Source of the DNA: an uncultured Prevotellaceae bacterium
GTDB taxonomy: Bacteria; Bacteroidota; Bacteroidia; Bacteroidales; Bacteroidaceae
Direction of reading: 5' to 3'
Assembly: GCA_900314655.1 (NCBI GenBank)
Contig: OMWC01000011.1
Location: forward strand, 95,455-159,454
Length of the DNA stretch: 64,000 nucleotides
Shown: positions 54,970-64,000 of the stretch, piece after piece
Layout: the number at the start of each line of letters is the position of its first letter
Position numbering within the stretch: the stretch's first letter is position 1
Notes under the pieces: model-generated
Told to the model about the DNA's origin: nothing
Databases searched by the model: none
The model's input: only the letters and a program-made list of their open reading frames with translations
Position numbers and translations under genes: made by a program

Positions 54970-54977
54970 TAATTTTG
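54970..54977 (+). promoter_or_regulatory. possible -7 element for the 55050 gene
   Basis: TAATTTTG fits TAnnTTTG, 72 bp before the start. The -33 region (TTAC) is weak. The divergent spacer 54808-55049 otherwise shows a GACCGCGCTCGCGCG segment and AT-rich sequence. Confidence 0.45.
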
Positions 54978-55049
54978 CGACGGACTATTGTCCAGATAAT
55001 CCTAAATATATCATTAATAAACGAATCAAAAACAATAAACTTAAAGCGT

Positions 55050-56093
55050 ATGAAAAAATTTTTTACTCTGATTGCCGTGGCTCTTTTTGCCACAAACGTT
55101 AATGCTCAATCTCTTCCTGAGAACGTTTATCCCTACAAGACCATCACTTGGGGTGACATCACCTGGAAGAATGGCAACAACAAGAAGGACAAGGACAACA
55201 AAGACATGTTCTTCCTGATGGGTACAGGCAATGGCTATGAGAACGTCTATTGCGAGTATTTCGTTAGTGAGGACACAGGAAATGAAGTTTCTCGTCCATA
55301 CTATACCTATGTGGACTATGAGAATGGCGACACAGGTATCCCCAGCTATGGTTTGTACTACAAGTTCACTCCCTCTGCCTCGGGCGTGCTGAAGGTAAAT
55401 GTATGGGTGAACAAGGGTAGCCGTAAGACCTTCGTGGTAGATGCTGCTACCGGTGCTGCCTTGGTGCCTTGGACCGACTATACCTTCGACGGTTATGTGA
55501 ATGGTCAGAATACCAACACCGACCAACCCAAGATTGACGAGACTACTGGCGAGCAGGCTATTGACAACGATGGCAATCCTGTATGGGTTCAGGCTCCTAA
55601 ATACTTCACTGCTGAGGAGATGCAGGCTCGTTCTACCAATGCCAGCAAGTATGTCATAGATGCTGGTAACCAGGCTGTTTGGGGTTGGCTTAACATCAAG
55701 GTTGAGGCCGGTAAGAGCTATGTGGTCTATCAGCAGACCTCTCAGATTGGTTTCGGTGGCTTCCAGCTGAACGATGGTGAGATTTACTTTGCTTCTCCTG
55801 CTAAAGATAAAGTTGCTGCTGAGTTTGCTGCTGTTGTTGACGCTGATGGTAAGGCTACCAATGTTACTGATAAGGGTTCTGTGGTGACCTTCACCGCTGC
55901 TGGAGTAGAGGTAGAGGCCGTAGGCTCTTCTGTTCCCACTGATATTACTCCCGAATTAGATCCCGCAGGCATCAGCAGCATCGATGCTGACAAGGCTGCT
56001 CTGAACGAGAAGAGCTTCAACCTGGCCGGCCAGCAGGTGAACAACAACTTCCGCGGCATCGTCATCAAGAACGGAAAGAAGTTCATCAAGTAA
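55050..56093 (+). CDS. secreted protein of unknown function with sorting-like tail
   Basis: A 347-residue protein with a signal peptide (MKKFFTLIAVALFATNVNAQ). The middle has aromatic and Asn-rich beta-type segments (ITWGDITWKNGNNKKDKD, YYKFTPSASGVLKVNVWVN, VEAGKSYVVYQQTSQIGFGG), resembling domains that begin DUF4957/DUF5123 pectate-lyase-like proteins, such as that at 60701. It ends in FNLAGQQVNNNFRGIVIKNG and a basic KKFIK. Function is unknown; the company of pectinases suggests a substrate-binding role. The start at 55050 is chosen for the signal peptide. A terminator follows. Confidence 0.8.
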   Translation: MKKFFTLIAVALFATNVNAQSLPENVYPYKTITWGDITWKNGNNKKDKDNKDMFFLMGTGNGYENVYCEYFVSEDTGNEVSRPYYTYVDYENGDTGIPSYGLYYKFTPSASGVLKVNVWVNKGSRKTFVVDAATGAALVPWTDYTFDGYVNGQNTNTDQPKIDETTGEQAIDNDGNPVWVQAPKYFTAEEMQARSTNASKYVIDAGNQAVWGWLNIKVEAGKSYVVYQQTSQIGFGGFQLNDGEIYFASPAKDKVAAEFAAVVDADGKATNVTDKGSVVTFTAAGVEVEAVGSSVPTDITPELDPAGISSIDADKAALNEKSFNLAGQQVNNNFRGIVIKNGKKFIK

Positions 56094-56118
56094 CCTATAG
56101 CTAACATTTAGATACTGA

Positions 56119-56155
56119 AAAAGGCCGCTTCCCAATCTTCGGGGAGCGGCCTTTT
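56119..56155 (+). terminator. rho-independent terminator
   Basis: AAAAGGCCGCTTCCC and GGGGAGCGGCCTTTT pair around a 7-base loop between the convergent genes at 55050 and 56163. It can serve both strands. Confidence 0.85.
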
Positions 56156-56162
56156 GTGTGTC

Positions 56163-57788
56163 TTATTTCCGTTTTCCGAACAATTGGAAATCGTAGCCGT
56201 TGACAGTCATTTCCTCATTATTAATGTAGATGTTCTCCAGAACCAGCATCAGCGAATCGTTCTGCCATACGAACAAGCTGTCGCTATCCTTCAACTTCGG
56301 ATGCTGTCGCAGCCGTTCCCTGATGGGATAGGTCATAACGGTTTTGTCGTTTTTATTCATCTTCAAAACACCATTCTCTTGTCTCAGTTCATAATCCTCG
56401 AGAGGCAGCATCAGGGTATAGTCACCAAGAATGACAGGATTCTGTCGTCTGAGGTAGGTGGTCTCTTCCTTGGCAGCAGCTTCACGATTGTCAACAAACT
56501 GGCTGTCGTACCACGACCACTTGCCGTATTGCTGCTCGAAGGTATCGCGCCCTACGTCTTTTCTCACATACTCGATGAGGCTGCACACTTCGCGGTATTG
56601 ATCGCTGAGCAAGCTATCTTTCCTGATTTCTTCCAAGTCCAGCTTCTCCACGAACTTGCCCGTTTTAGGATTGGTCAGTTTCAGTTGGACAATCATCTGT
56701 TGGAGGCGCGACGTCTGGCATCGCCGTCCGATGCTCTTGGCAGAGATGCCCGGAATATAGGTAAACAGGATGATGGCAGCGCCAAAGATGAGGGCCATCA
56801 GCTGGAAACGGCGTGAGCGCTTCCAGAGCAACATCAGCACGAAGAGTGTCATCAGCACGCCTGCCACCATCAGGTAGAAGCGGCTCTCGGTGAAACTGTA
56901 GAGGCGGATGCGATAAATGGAACCTATCCAATACATGATGAGCGGCGGAATGGCTATCCACGTGAAGTTGCGGTAGAACCAGTCGTAGTAGTGCTGTTTG
57001 AGCACATACTGCATCAGCCAGCCCACCATGGCCACCGTCACAAAAGCCATCACCATCCAGGCCACGCCGCCTTTGGGCAAGTCCCATTCGAGGGCAATCT
57101 TGATGAAATAGGCATAGAGGATAACGGTATAGATGATGACCGCAGGCGAAAGGATGAAGTTCAGGATGATTTGCAGCACGCGGGCGGGCTCGTCCACTTC
57201 GTCTTCGCCGTGGGAAATCAGCGTGCAGCACACCTGCGGGGCAATGACGAACCATATGAACTGCCACAGGTAGGTATAGAAATCCTTGGGTTCATCGATG
57301 CCGAAGATGTAGAAGAAGGAGCCGAAGATGGCCAGGAGTGCCAGCGTGATGATACCCGAAATGACGAGTCCGAAGAACAGTTGCGTCACCACATGCAGGG
57401 CATGGGCAGCAAAACTGCGGTTGTCCATACGCCGCGTGCCCACCACGAGCAGGATGGCTGCCAGCACATAAGTGAAACCGAAGCCGTATGTCCAGAGGAA
57501 AGGCTTCAGGTTGAGCATCATCAACGGCAGGAACAGGAATCCCGAAACCACGTAAGCCCAGCGGTTCACCTTGTGAAGCCAGAAGGTCAGTACCACAAGC
57601 GGCACGAACAGCATCAGGATGTCGGCATTGATGCCGCTGACCATCTGGTGCAGTTTTTCGTTCCATTCGGCATTTCCCGTATGCCAGACAGCAATGACGA
57701 AGAAAGCCAGCCCCATGGCGGCTTCCACGGGAAATTCCCTCGGACTGCGCAGCAGTTGCCGCATGATGTTTTTCAGTTTTGTCTTCAT
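56163..57788 (-). CDS. DUF4153 integral membrane protein
   Basis: A 541-residue membrane protein with about 11 hydrophobic segments in the first 400 residues (AAMGLAFFVIAVW, ADILMLFVPLVVLTFWL, FFGLVISGIITLALLAIFGSF). The family is DUF4153, of unknown function and widespread in Bacteroidetes. A soluble C-terminal part of about 140 residues follows the last helix. The start at 57788 (MKTKLKNIM) lies 28 bp below a good -7 box; the longer frame extends over the promoter. Confidence 0.8.
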   Translation of the reverse strand: MKTKLKNIMRQLLRSPREFPVEAAMGLAFFVIAVWHTGNAEWNEKLHQMVSGINADILMLFVPLVVLTFWLHKVNRWAYVVSGFLFLPLMMLNLKPFLWTYGFGFTYVLAAILLVVGTRRMDNRSFAAHALHVVTQLFFGLVISGIITLALLAIFGSFFYIFGIDEPKDFYTYLWQFIWFVIAPQVCCTLISHGEDEVDEPARVLQIILNFILSPAVIIYTVILYAYFIKIALEWDLPKGGVAWMVMAFVTVAMVGWLMQYVLKQHYYDWFYRNFTWIAIPPLIMYWIGSIYRIRLYSFTESRFYLMVAGVLMTLFVLMLLWKRSRRFQLMALIFGAAIILFTYIPGISAKSIGRRCQTSRLQQMIVQLKLTNPKTGKFVEKLDLEEIRKDSLLSDQYREVCSLIEYVRKDVGRDTFEQQYGKWSWYDSQFVDNREAAAKEETTYLRRQNPVILGDYTLMLPLEDYELRQENGVLKMNKNDKTVMTYPIRERLRQHPKLKDSDSLFVWQNDSLMLVLENIYINNEEMTVNGYDFQLFGKRK

Positions 57789-57816
57789 ATTCAATTGTTT
57801 TATCGGTATCTGATTG

Positions 57817-57848
57817 CAAAGGTATGAAAAGTTGCGCGTATAGCCAAA
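57817..57848 (-). promoter_or_regulatory. promoter for the DUF4153 gene
   Basis: On the minus strand TTTG (CAAA, 57845-57848), 20 bp, TACCTTTG (CAAAGGTA, 57817-57824). Confidence 0.65.
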
Positions 57849-57921
57849 GTAAAAACGTTGAGTTTTCAGAAAAAGGGTACAAAACCACAACGCGCGCGTC
57901 ATATCAATAAATTGTTGCAAC

Positions 57922-60582
57922 ATGAATACGAAGTTTTTCCACATCATTCTGATGCTTGGACTCGCTGTTGGCGTCCAAGCCCAAACCACGATTACCGTTG
58001 ATGCCAACGGGCAGGGTGACTACACCACCATTCAGGCTGCCGTGAACGCTGTCGCTGAAGGTGCTGAGGCAACCATTTACGTGAAAGCCGGTATTTACGA
58101 AGAAATGGTAAAGGTGGGTACCCGACAAAAACCATCCACGAAAAAGATTTCACTTATCGGTGAAGGTATGGACAACACCATCATCACTGCTGCTAACGGC
58201 AAGAATACTATCGGAAGTGGCAAGGACGTTCGCGACTATGCCACCTTGGCTGTTTTTGCCCCCGACTTCTATGCGCAAGATGTATGTATAAGGAATACGG
58301 GCGGAAAGGCTGCCGGACAGGCACTTGCGCTGCATGTGGATGGTGATCGCCAGACTTATTATCGCTGCAGGATAGCAGGCTATCAGGACACACACCGCAC
58401 CAAGAAAGAAACGCGCAGCTACTATAAGGAATGCGTCATAGAGGGAGCCGTGGACTATATCTATGCCGGAGGCACCTGCTGGTTTGAACATTGTACTTTG
58501 AACAGCGTGGCATCGGGCTATATTACTGCCCCTGAGGATATTACGGTCTATACAACAGCTGAAGACGGCACAAAGATTTGGCTGGGCTTCATTTTTAATG
58601 AATGCACGGTGACCAAGGCATCGGGTGTCAGCGATAATAGTGTTTCTTTAGGCCGTTGCTGGGGTGCAGAGAAGTGTGGAAGTCTGTTTATGAACTGCCA
58701 ATTGAATAACGTCATCAAACAAGCAGGATGGGAGACCATGGGTGGAAATGATGGCACCAAGTCTTACTTTGCAGAATACAAGAACAAGAACGGTTCTGCC
58801 TTGGCGGATATCTCCAGCCGCATCAGTTGGAGCCATCAGTTATCTGATACTGATTATGAAAAACTGAATACATGGAAAAAGGTAGATGCACTCTATCGTA
58901 CCATCAAGACCACAGCCGTGGCTTTTGACCCGGAAGCAGTTATAGCCAGCCATAGGACTACTGACGACTATGCTCCTCTGGAAAATAAACTACTGGCCTT
59001 CCCAACGGCTCGCGGATTCGGTAAATATGTGACAGGTGGACGTGGCTGTAAGGTGGTAGAGGTGACCAATCTGGAAGACAATCCTTCCAATCCATCAGAA
59101 GGTTCTTTACGCTGGGCCCTGACAGTAGCAGGCAAGGAGAACGCTACTATCGTTTTCCGTGTCAGTGGTACCATCAAAATCCTGCCCAATGCCCAGAAAA
59201 GACGTGATTTGCGAGCTTCGTTGAAGAATGTTACCATAGCAGGCCAGACAGCTCCTGGCGACGGCATTTTGATCAGGGGCGGAAAAGTTAATTTGGGTGG
59301 TTCCAATAATGTGATCATTCGCAACCTGCGTTTTCGCATAGGTGATCTTGATGAGGCCGATTTGGCTAAGCCGACTGACAGCCGTTTCATCAAAGGTGCT
59401 GGCTTGGGAATCGAGAACGCTTCTAATATTATTATTGACCATTGTTGCTTTGGTTGGAGCGGTGAGGAAAACATCACTATGTACGATAACCATTTTACAA
59501 CAGTCCAATGGTGTATTGTCCATGAAGGTCTTTATGATGCAGGTCACCAGAAAGGCAACCGTAGCTATGGTAATCAATGGGGTGGCTCTCCAGCAACCTA
59601 TCACCATAACCTGCTGGCCCACAACTATAATCGCAGTTCGCGACTGAATGGTGCCAGTAGTACAACTGAAGACCGTAATGTGTTTATGGAATATTTTAAT
59701 AATGTCAATTATAACTGGGGAAAGACGAATTCCTGTTATGGTGGCGAAAACGAGGCGGGAACCTACAGTTCACACGAGTGTAACTTTGTAGGTAACTATT
59801 ACAAGCCTGGCCCCAGTACGCCTAGTGGCAGTTTTTTCATGGAACTTTCAGCAGCCCGTGAAGGCAAAACACTCAATCCAAATCCATCGCGTTGGTATTT
59901 TGCCGACAATGTGATGGAAGGTAACAGCAATGCCACTTCCGACAATTGGTCGGCTGTGAACAATAATACGATTTATACGGTAGCAGGCATGAAGTCTGAG
60001 TCGCTTATTTATCCTTCACCTGAATATACCCGTTTGGCGAAATGTAAATTTGACGATTACGATCAGTATCGTACTCCTTCAGAGTCTGCCTTTGAGGCTT
60101 ACGAAAAAGTGCTTGAAAGAGCTGGTACGATTCATCGTGATGTGATAGAACAGCGGGTTGTGGATGAAGTTCGAAATAAACAAGCTCAATATAAAGGTTC
60201 AACACTAAATAAAGCCGGATTCATCGATTCGCCTGATGATGCAGAAGGATGGCCTGTCTATAATGCAGGTACTCCTTTAGCGGATACCGACCACGACGGA
60301 ATGCCCGATGAATGGGAAACGGCCAACGGTTTCAATCCCTACGATGCCTCGGATGGTGCCAAAGTCGCTTCGGCCGAGGGATATACGGCACTTGAAATCT
60401 ACCTGAACTCCCTGATGGGCGAGCAGATTCCCATCGTGACAACTGGTATTCGGCAGACAACCACCACCTTTGACAACAAGAAACTCGGTGGATGGTTCAC
60501 GCTGCAAGGCATTCCCCTGGCGCAGAAACCCGCTGCGCCAGGCCTTTATGTCAGCAATGGCCGCAAGTTGTTGGTGAAATAA
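57922..60582 (+). CDS. secreted pectin methylesterase (CE8) - pectate lyase (PL1) fusion
   Basis: An 886-residue two-enzyme protein with a signal peptide (FHIILMLGLAVGVQA). Residues 22-330 are a CE8 pectinesterase with catalytic D156 (GYQDT), D178 (GAVDYIYAGG) and R245 (LGRCWG). Residues 350-770 are a PL1-type pectate lyase (FPTARGFGKYVTGGRGCKVV, VFRVSGTIKI, VTIAGQTAPGDGI, WSGEENITMYDNH). A DTDHDGMPDEWE calcium-loop and a GLYVSNGRKLLVK tail end it. Demethylation would release methanol and free galacturonate for cleavage by the attached lyase. It lies downstream of DUF4153, divergent. Confidence 0.9.
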   Translation: MNTKFFHIILMLGLAVGVQAQTTITVDANGQGDYTTIQAAVNAVAEGAEATIYVKAGIYEEMVKVGTRQKPSTKKISLIGEGMDNTIITAANGKNTIGSGKDVRDYATLAVFAPDFYAQDVCIRNTGGKAAGQALALHVDGDRQTYYRCRIAGYQDTHRTKKETRSYYKECVIEGAVDYIYAGGTCWFEHCTLNSVASGYITAPEDITVYTTAEDGTKIWLGFIFNECTVTKASGVSDNSVSLGRCWGAEKCGSLFMNCQLNNVIKQAGWETMGGNDGTKSYFAEYKNKNGSALADISSRISWSHQLSDTDYEKLNTWKKVDALYRTIKTTAVAFDPEAVIASHRTTDDYAPLENKLLAFPTARGFGKYVTGGRGCKVVEVTNLEDNPSNPSEGSLRWALTVAGKENATIVFRVSGTIKILPNAQKRRDLRASLKNVTIAGQTAPGDGILIRGGKVNLGGSNNVIIRNLRFRIGDLDEADLAKPTDSRFIKGAGLGIENASNIIIDHCCFGWSGEENITMYDNHFTTVQWCIVHEGLYDAGHQKGNRSYGNQWGGSPATYHHNLLAHNYNRSSRLNGASSTTEDRNVFMEYFNNVNYNWGKTNSCYGGENEAGTYSSHECNFVGNYYKPGPSTPSGSFFMELSAAREGKTLNPNPSRWYFADNVMEGNSNATSDNWSAVNNNTIYTVAGMKSESLIYPSPEYTRLAKCKFDDYDQYRTPSESAFEAYEKVLERAGTIHRDVIEQRVVDEVRNKQAQYKGSTLNKAGFIDSPDDAEGWPVYNAGTPLADTDHDGMPDEWETANGFNPYDASDGAKVASAEGYTALEIYLNSLMGEQIPIVTTGIRQTTTTFDNKKLGGWFTLQGIPLAQKPAAPGLYVSNGRKLLVK

Positions 60583-60603
60583 AAGATAAAAAGCCACAAT
60601 TTA

Positions 60604-60635
60604 TTTGTATAGTTATTTGTTTTTTATTATCTTTG
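60604..60635 (+). promoter_or_regulatory. promoter for the large beta-helix protein gene
   Basis: TTTG at 60604-60607, 20-bp spacer, TATCTTTG at 60628-60635. The start codon is 66 bp downstream. Confidence 0.7.
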
Positions 60636-60700
60636 CCACCAAATATCTAATAAGCAAAAAACAAACATATATATCATTACTAACTTAAAACAAAAAGCTT

Positions 60701-63700
60701 ATGAAGAAAAAATTATCTTTTCTAACGGTTGCTTTCTTGGCTTTAGTCGCTGTTACGGCATTTGCCGTGGAGGGCGAGGGAACAGCCATTACCTGGGATT
60801 TCTCAGAATTCCCTAAGACAGCAGACGAGTACAAGGAGGACGCCAGCAATGTTGATGGCTACGATTACAATGGCTTGATTTGCCACATGCCGTATGCCGA
60901 GACAACAAAAGAGGGTGTGACTTCTGCTACGGATTACATTACGACTGGTGGTTTCCATGCCAATGGCACGAGTAACGCCAAAATCCGTTTTATGACTTAT
61001 ACCCCGACGGTGGATGGTATTCTGACTGTTACTTATCGTTCGAATAACAAGACCGCTACCGACCGTATTACGGCTATTGGAACAGAAATTGCAACTTTCA
61101 CGAAGACCAATGTTGACGAGGGTAGTGTTCCTGCTTCTGTGGTAGCACACGGATTTACAACTGGCTCAACACCCACGGAGATTTCCGCCGAATTGACTGC
61201 AGGTACTACCTATTATATCTACCTTGCAAATGGTGGACAGACCATTACGAAGGTTCAGTATGTTGAAACCAGTGCTACGGAAGTTACAGAAGATCCTCAG
61301 ATATCTGTAACTGAGGATGATGCTTCAGTTGTTGTTTCTGCTATTGGTGAAGGATCCGTTATTCTCTATGCCAACGGCACAGAGGTGGAAAATCCTTATA
61401 CGGTTGCTCGTACTAATGAAGATCAGGTTATCACATTCACTGCCACTGCACAGGAAGATGGTAAAGAGATCAGCAGCACGGTAACACAGGAAATTACGGT
61501 TACCAAGTTGACAACAGAACCTGCTGAAGAAGGGGATGTGTTCAAGAAAGTCACTTCTACGGCTAATATCACCGACGGTGAGTACCTCATTGTCTATGAG
61601 GATGGGAGCGTAGCCTTCAACGGCAGTCTTGAAACACTTGATGCTGTAGAAAACACGGTTAGCGTGACCATCAAGGACGATGAAATCAAGGCTAATGAGG
61701 ACATTAGCAAGGCTACGTTCACCATTAATACAACAGACGGAACCCTGCTGAGCAGTTCAGGATATTATGTAGGTGTTTTAAGTAATAATAACGGCCTGAA
61801 GCAGTCAAAGAGTACCTATACCAATTCTTTCGCTATCGACGATGAGGGAAATGCAGAGATTAAGGCTGTTTTCGATGCCTCTACTATGGCTTTGCGCTTT
61901 AATGCTGCCAAGGATCAAATGCGTTTCCGTTATTATAAGAATAACGGTGGTAATCAGAAGGTGATCGCCCTTTATAAGAAAGTCGTAGAGTTGGAAGTTC
62001 CCGGCACCGAGATCTGGAGCAACGAAGAGGCTCAGGATGTGGATTGGAACCAGGGCAAAGCCGTTATGGTTGATGCCGAGAAGTTTGCCGACGTCAAGGT
62101 CGGCGACCGCCTGAACATCGGCATTCTGGGTGCTCCCGAAGATGCAGCACCTGGCAACTGGGCCTATCAGGTAGCGCTTCAGGACGGCGACAACTGGAAG
62201 AACCTGGAAGGCGGTGAGCCGCTGAAACAGGCAGGCGACTATGTTCACTCGTTCATCATCACAGGTGATATGCTTAGATATATGAAGAAGGACGGTCTGG
62301 CTATCAACGGAACGAAGTTCCAGGTGAAGAAGGTGGCCGTTGAGAGTGCCTTCGAAGGCACCGATGAGAGCATCTGGGTGGGCGAGCAGACAGGCAATGT
62401 ACAGATCAACATCTGCCACTTCGCCAATGCCGCCGACTTCGCTGGAGTGAAGGTAGGCGATATCATCCGCGTCACCATTGACAGCCCGAACTGGATAGGC
62501 CTGAACTACAACACGCCTGACCCAGACTATGCCTGGAGCAACTTCACCGATGAAGATTTTAAGGTAGAAAACAATTGGTCGGATCCCGTTGTCTCGTTTA
62601 CGATTAAGACAGAGAACGCCGTCAACATCCTGAACAAGGAGAACGGCGGTATCTTCGTCAACAATCCCAATGTCACCGTCAAGCAGGTTGAAATCATCCC
62701 GGCTCCTACGTATGCCGTGACAATCAGTGAGAGCGAGAACGGTTTGATAGAAGCCGACAAGACTGAGGCTCTGGAGGGTGAGACGGTGACGCTGACCCCA
62801 GCTCCCGAGAACGGCTATGCCTTGGAGACCTTGACCGTGAAGGATGCCGACGGTGCAGACGTGGAAGTTTCTGACAATTCGTTCACGATGCCTGCCAGCG
62901 ACGTGACCATAACGGCAACGTTCGCCAAAGCTCCCGTAGATGTTGACATTACCGTGGAGAGCGGCAATGACATCTATGCCGCAGTGACCGAGGCCGCCGG
63001 TGGTTCACCTGTCAAGAGTATTACCGTGACGCTGGAGAATGACGGCGAATACACCATCAGCAAGACGCTCACCTCGCAGGGCAACGTGACCATCAACGGT
63101 GCCGAGGGCGCTACGATCGACGCCAGCTCGCTGAGCGCTCCGCTGATCACCCTCAACGGTGCAACCGCCAACTTTGCCCCGAAGGCCGACGGTACCGACA
63201 GCGACCACTTCCTGGTTGAGAGCGTCACCATCAAGGACGTTACCATCAAAGGCCTGAAAGACGCCCTCGTGAAGGATGCCCAGAAGTCGCTCGTTGAGAC
63301 CGTCACCATCGAGAACAGCGTGGTGGAAATGCCCGCATCCGGCAAGAACGTGCTCGACTTCAACGGCATGGGCTACGCAGGCAAGGTGATCGTGAAGAAC
63401 TCCACCATCTGGTCGGCAGGAAAGAACACGGGCTTCTTCGCCCAGTACGGCAGCCGTCCGAAGAACGTCAACGGCGATTTGCTGCAGGAGTTCGACGTTC
63501 AGAACTCTACGATTGTGAACATTGCCAACGGCAAGAACTTCTGCGACCTGAAGCAGAACGGAACGGCCCAGAACGTCTATACGATAAAGAACAGCATCTT
63601 CGCCGACTGCGGAAAGGCAGGCCAGGTGGTCGTGGGCTTCAACAAGGGCCAGACCAGCGCCACACCTGTATGGGATGTCGACGGCAACACCTTCATCGTG

Positions 63701-64000
63701 AACGGAGCTGACAACAGTGAGGCCGAGATTTCGAAGGCCGGTCAGAAGAGCGGCGAGGACATCGTGAAGAACAGCCTGACCAGCAATCCCGGCTTTGCTG
63801 ATGCTGCCAGCGGTGACTTTACGCTTGACTTCGCCAGTGAGCAGTATGCCCAGAAGACCGGTGACCCGCGTTGGCTGAGTGCAGATCCTACGGTAATGGT
63901 TGCTCCCGAGAGCGGTGACTTCGCCGCCATCGTGGCACAGGCCGTGAAGGAAGGCAAGGAGACACTCGCCCTGCCTGCAGGCGCTGCCTACAAGGCCGGC
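60701..64000 (+). CDS. large secreted multidomain beta-helix protein (3' end outside window)
   Basis: The frame is open to the last base, giving 1100 codons without a stop. A signal peptide (MKKKLSFLTVAFLALVAVTA) is followed by a beta-rich domain starting AITWDFSEF, a segment of repeated EGTDESIWVGEQTGNVQIN and VPGTEIWSNEEAQDVDWN units, and an InlB-like repeat (VTISESENGLIEADKTEALE, DVTITATF). From about residue 745 comes a beta-helix of the DUF4957/DUF5123 kind (ISKTLTSQGNVTINGAEG, TIKDVTIKGLKDAL). Such proteins resemble pectate lyases and occur in pectin loci, but catalytic residues cannot be confirmed here. Confidence 0.8.
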   Translation, partial: MKKKLSFLTVAFLALVAVTAFAVEGEGTAITWDFSEFPKTADEYKEDASNVDGYDYNGLICHMPYAETTKEGVTSATDYITTGGFHANGTSNAKIRFMTYTPTVDGILTVTYRSNNKTATDRITAIGTEIATFTKTNVDEGSVPASVVAHGFTTGSTPTEISAELTAGTTYYIYLANGGQTITKVQYVETSATEVTEDPQISVTEDDASVVVSAIGEGSVILYANGTEVENPYTVARTNEDQVITFTATAQEDGKEISSTVTQEITVTKLTTEPAEEGDVFKKVTSTANITDGEYLIVYEDGSVAFNGSLETLDAVENTVSVTIKDDEIKANEDISKATFTINTTDGTLLSSSGYYVGVLSNNNGLKQSKSTYTNSFAIDDEGNAEIKAVFDASTMALRFNAAKDQMRFRYYKNNGGNQKVIALYKKVVELEVPGTEIWSNEEAQDVDWNQGKAVMVDAEKFADVKVGDRLNIGILGAPEDAAPGNWAYQVALQDGDNWKNLEGGEPLKQAGDYVHSFIITGDMLRYMKKDGLAINGTKFQVKKVAVESAFEGTDESIWVGEQTGNVQINICHFANAADFAGVKVGDIIRVTIDSPNWIGLNYNTPDPDYAWSNFTDEDFKVENNWSDPVVSFTIKTENAVNILNKENGGIFVNNPNVTVKQVEIIPAPTYAVTISESENGLIEADKTEALEGETVTLTPAPENGYALETLTVKDADGADVEVSDNSFTMPASDVTITATFAKAPVDVDITVESGNDIYAAVTEAAGGSPVKSITVTLENDGEYTISKTLTSQGNVTINGAEGATIDASSLSAPLITLNGATANFAPKADGTDSDHFLVESVTIKDVTIKGLKDALVKDAQKSLVETVTIENSVVEMPASGKNVLDFNGMGYAGKVIVKNSTIWSAGKNTGFFAQYGSRPKNVNGDLLQEFDVQNSTIVNIANGKNFCDLKQNGTAQNVYTIKNSIFADCGKAGQVVVGFNKGQTSATPVWDVDGNTFIVNGADNSEAEISKAGQKSGEDIVKNSLTSNPGFADAASGDFTLDFASEQYAQKTGDPRWLSADPTVMVAPESGDFAAIVAQAVKEGKETLALPAGAAYKAG

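Overview
The window looks like a chromosomal segment of a gut or rumen Prevotellaceae (Bacteroidales). Supporting signs are promoters of the Bacteroidetes type (TTTG, about 20 bp, TAnnTTTG), a hybrid two-component system regulator, BspA-type leucine-rich repeat protein, secreted proteins with a GIYIVNGKKV-like tail, DUF2851/WbqC/DUF4153 proteins and a large set of secreted pectin-active enzymes. No rRNA, tRNA, SusC/SusD pair, phage, transposase or CRISPR array was recognised.

Layout. 1-1000: end of a secreted protein, a small acidic protein and a 420-bp inverted-repeat element. 1094-2231: tcdA and a Fur-family regulator. 2360-7276 (minus) and 7340-18987 (plus): two divergent operons read from completely superimposed promoters. 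The minus operon has a secreted toroid protein, an aldo/keto reductase, an amidohydrolase and a zinc alcohol dehydrogenase, resembling oxidative L-fucose/L-galactose catabolism. The plus operon has a GH2 beta-galactosidase, a beta-helix glycosidase, a cytoplasmic GH31, a three-domain UroD / homocysteine methyltransferase / B12 fusion and a sodium:sugar symporter. I read these as one system that imports and dismantles an O-methylated or methyl-ester-bearing sugar and passes its methyl group to homocysteine; this is inference. 19182-23034: LytTR/LytS pair plus a carbohydrate-binding lipoprotein. 23178-27138: dus, dprA, thioesterase, DUF2851. 27307-31206: hybrid two-component regulator. 31207-34591: second inverted-repeat element, LRR protein and second small acidic protein. 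34962-38327: dapB, lepB, S26 homologue, WbqC. 38324-42533: a partner-switching module (phosphatase/kinase, transporter, STAS). 42608-54807: five-gene rhamnogalacturonan operon (GH2, GH106, acetylesterase, DUF5703, GH78). 55050-64000: secreted proteins, DUF4153, a pectin methylesterase-pectate lyase fusion and the start of a giant beta-helix protein.

The most unusual property is the repeat load. A CCCTCCC-loop-GGGAGGG palindrome recurs through the window, often inside genes where it keeps the reading frame and encodes linker or loop peptides. Other simple repeats form signal peptides, linkers, start codons and stop codons. Two copies of a long inverted-repeat element have the same outer flanks but oppositely oriented cores, which suggests inversion.
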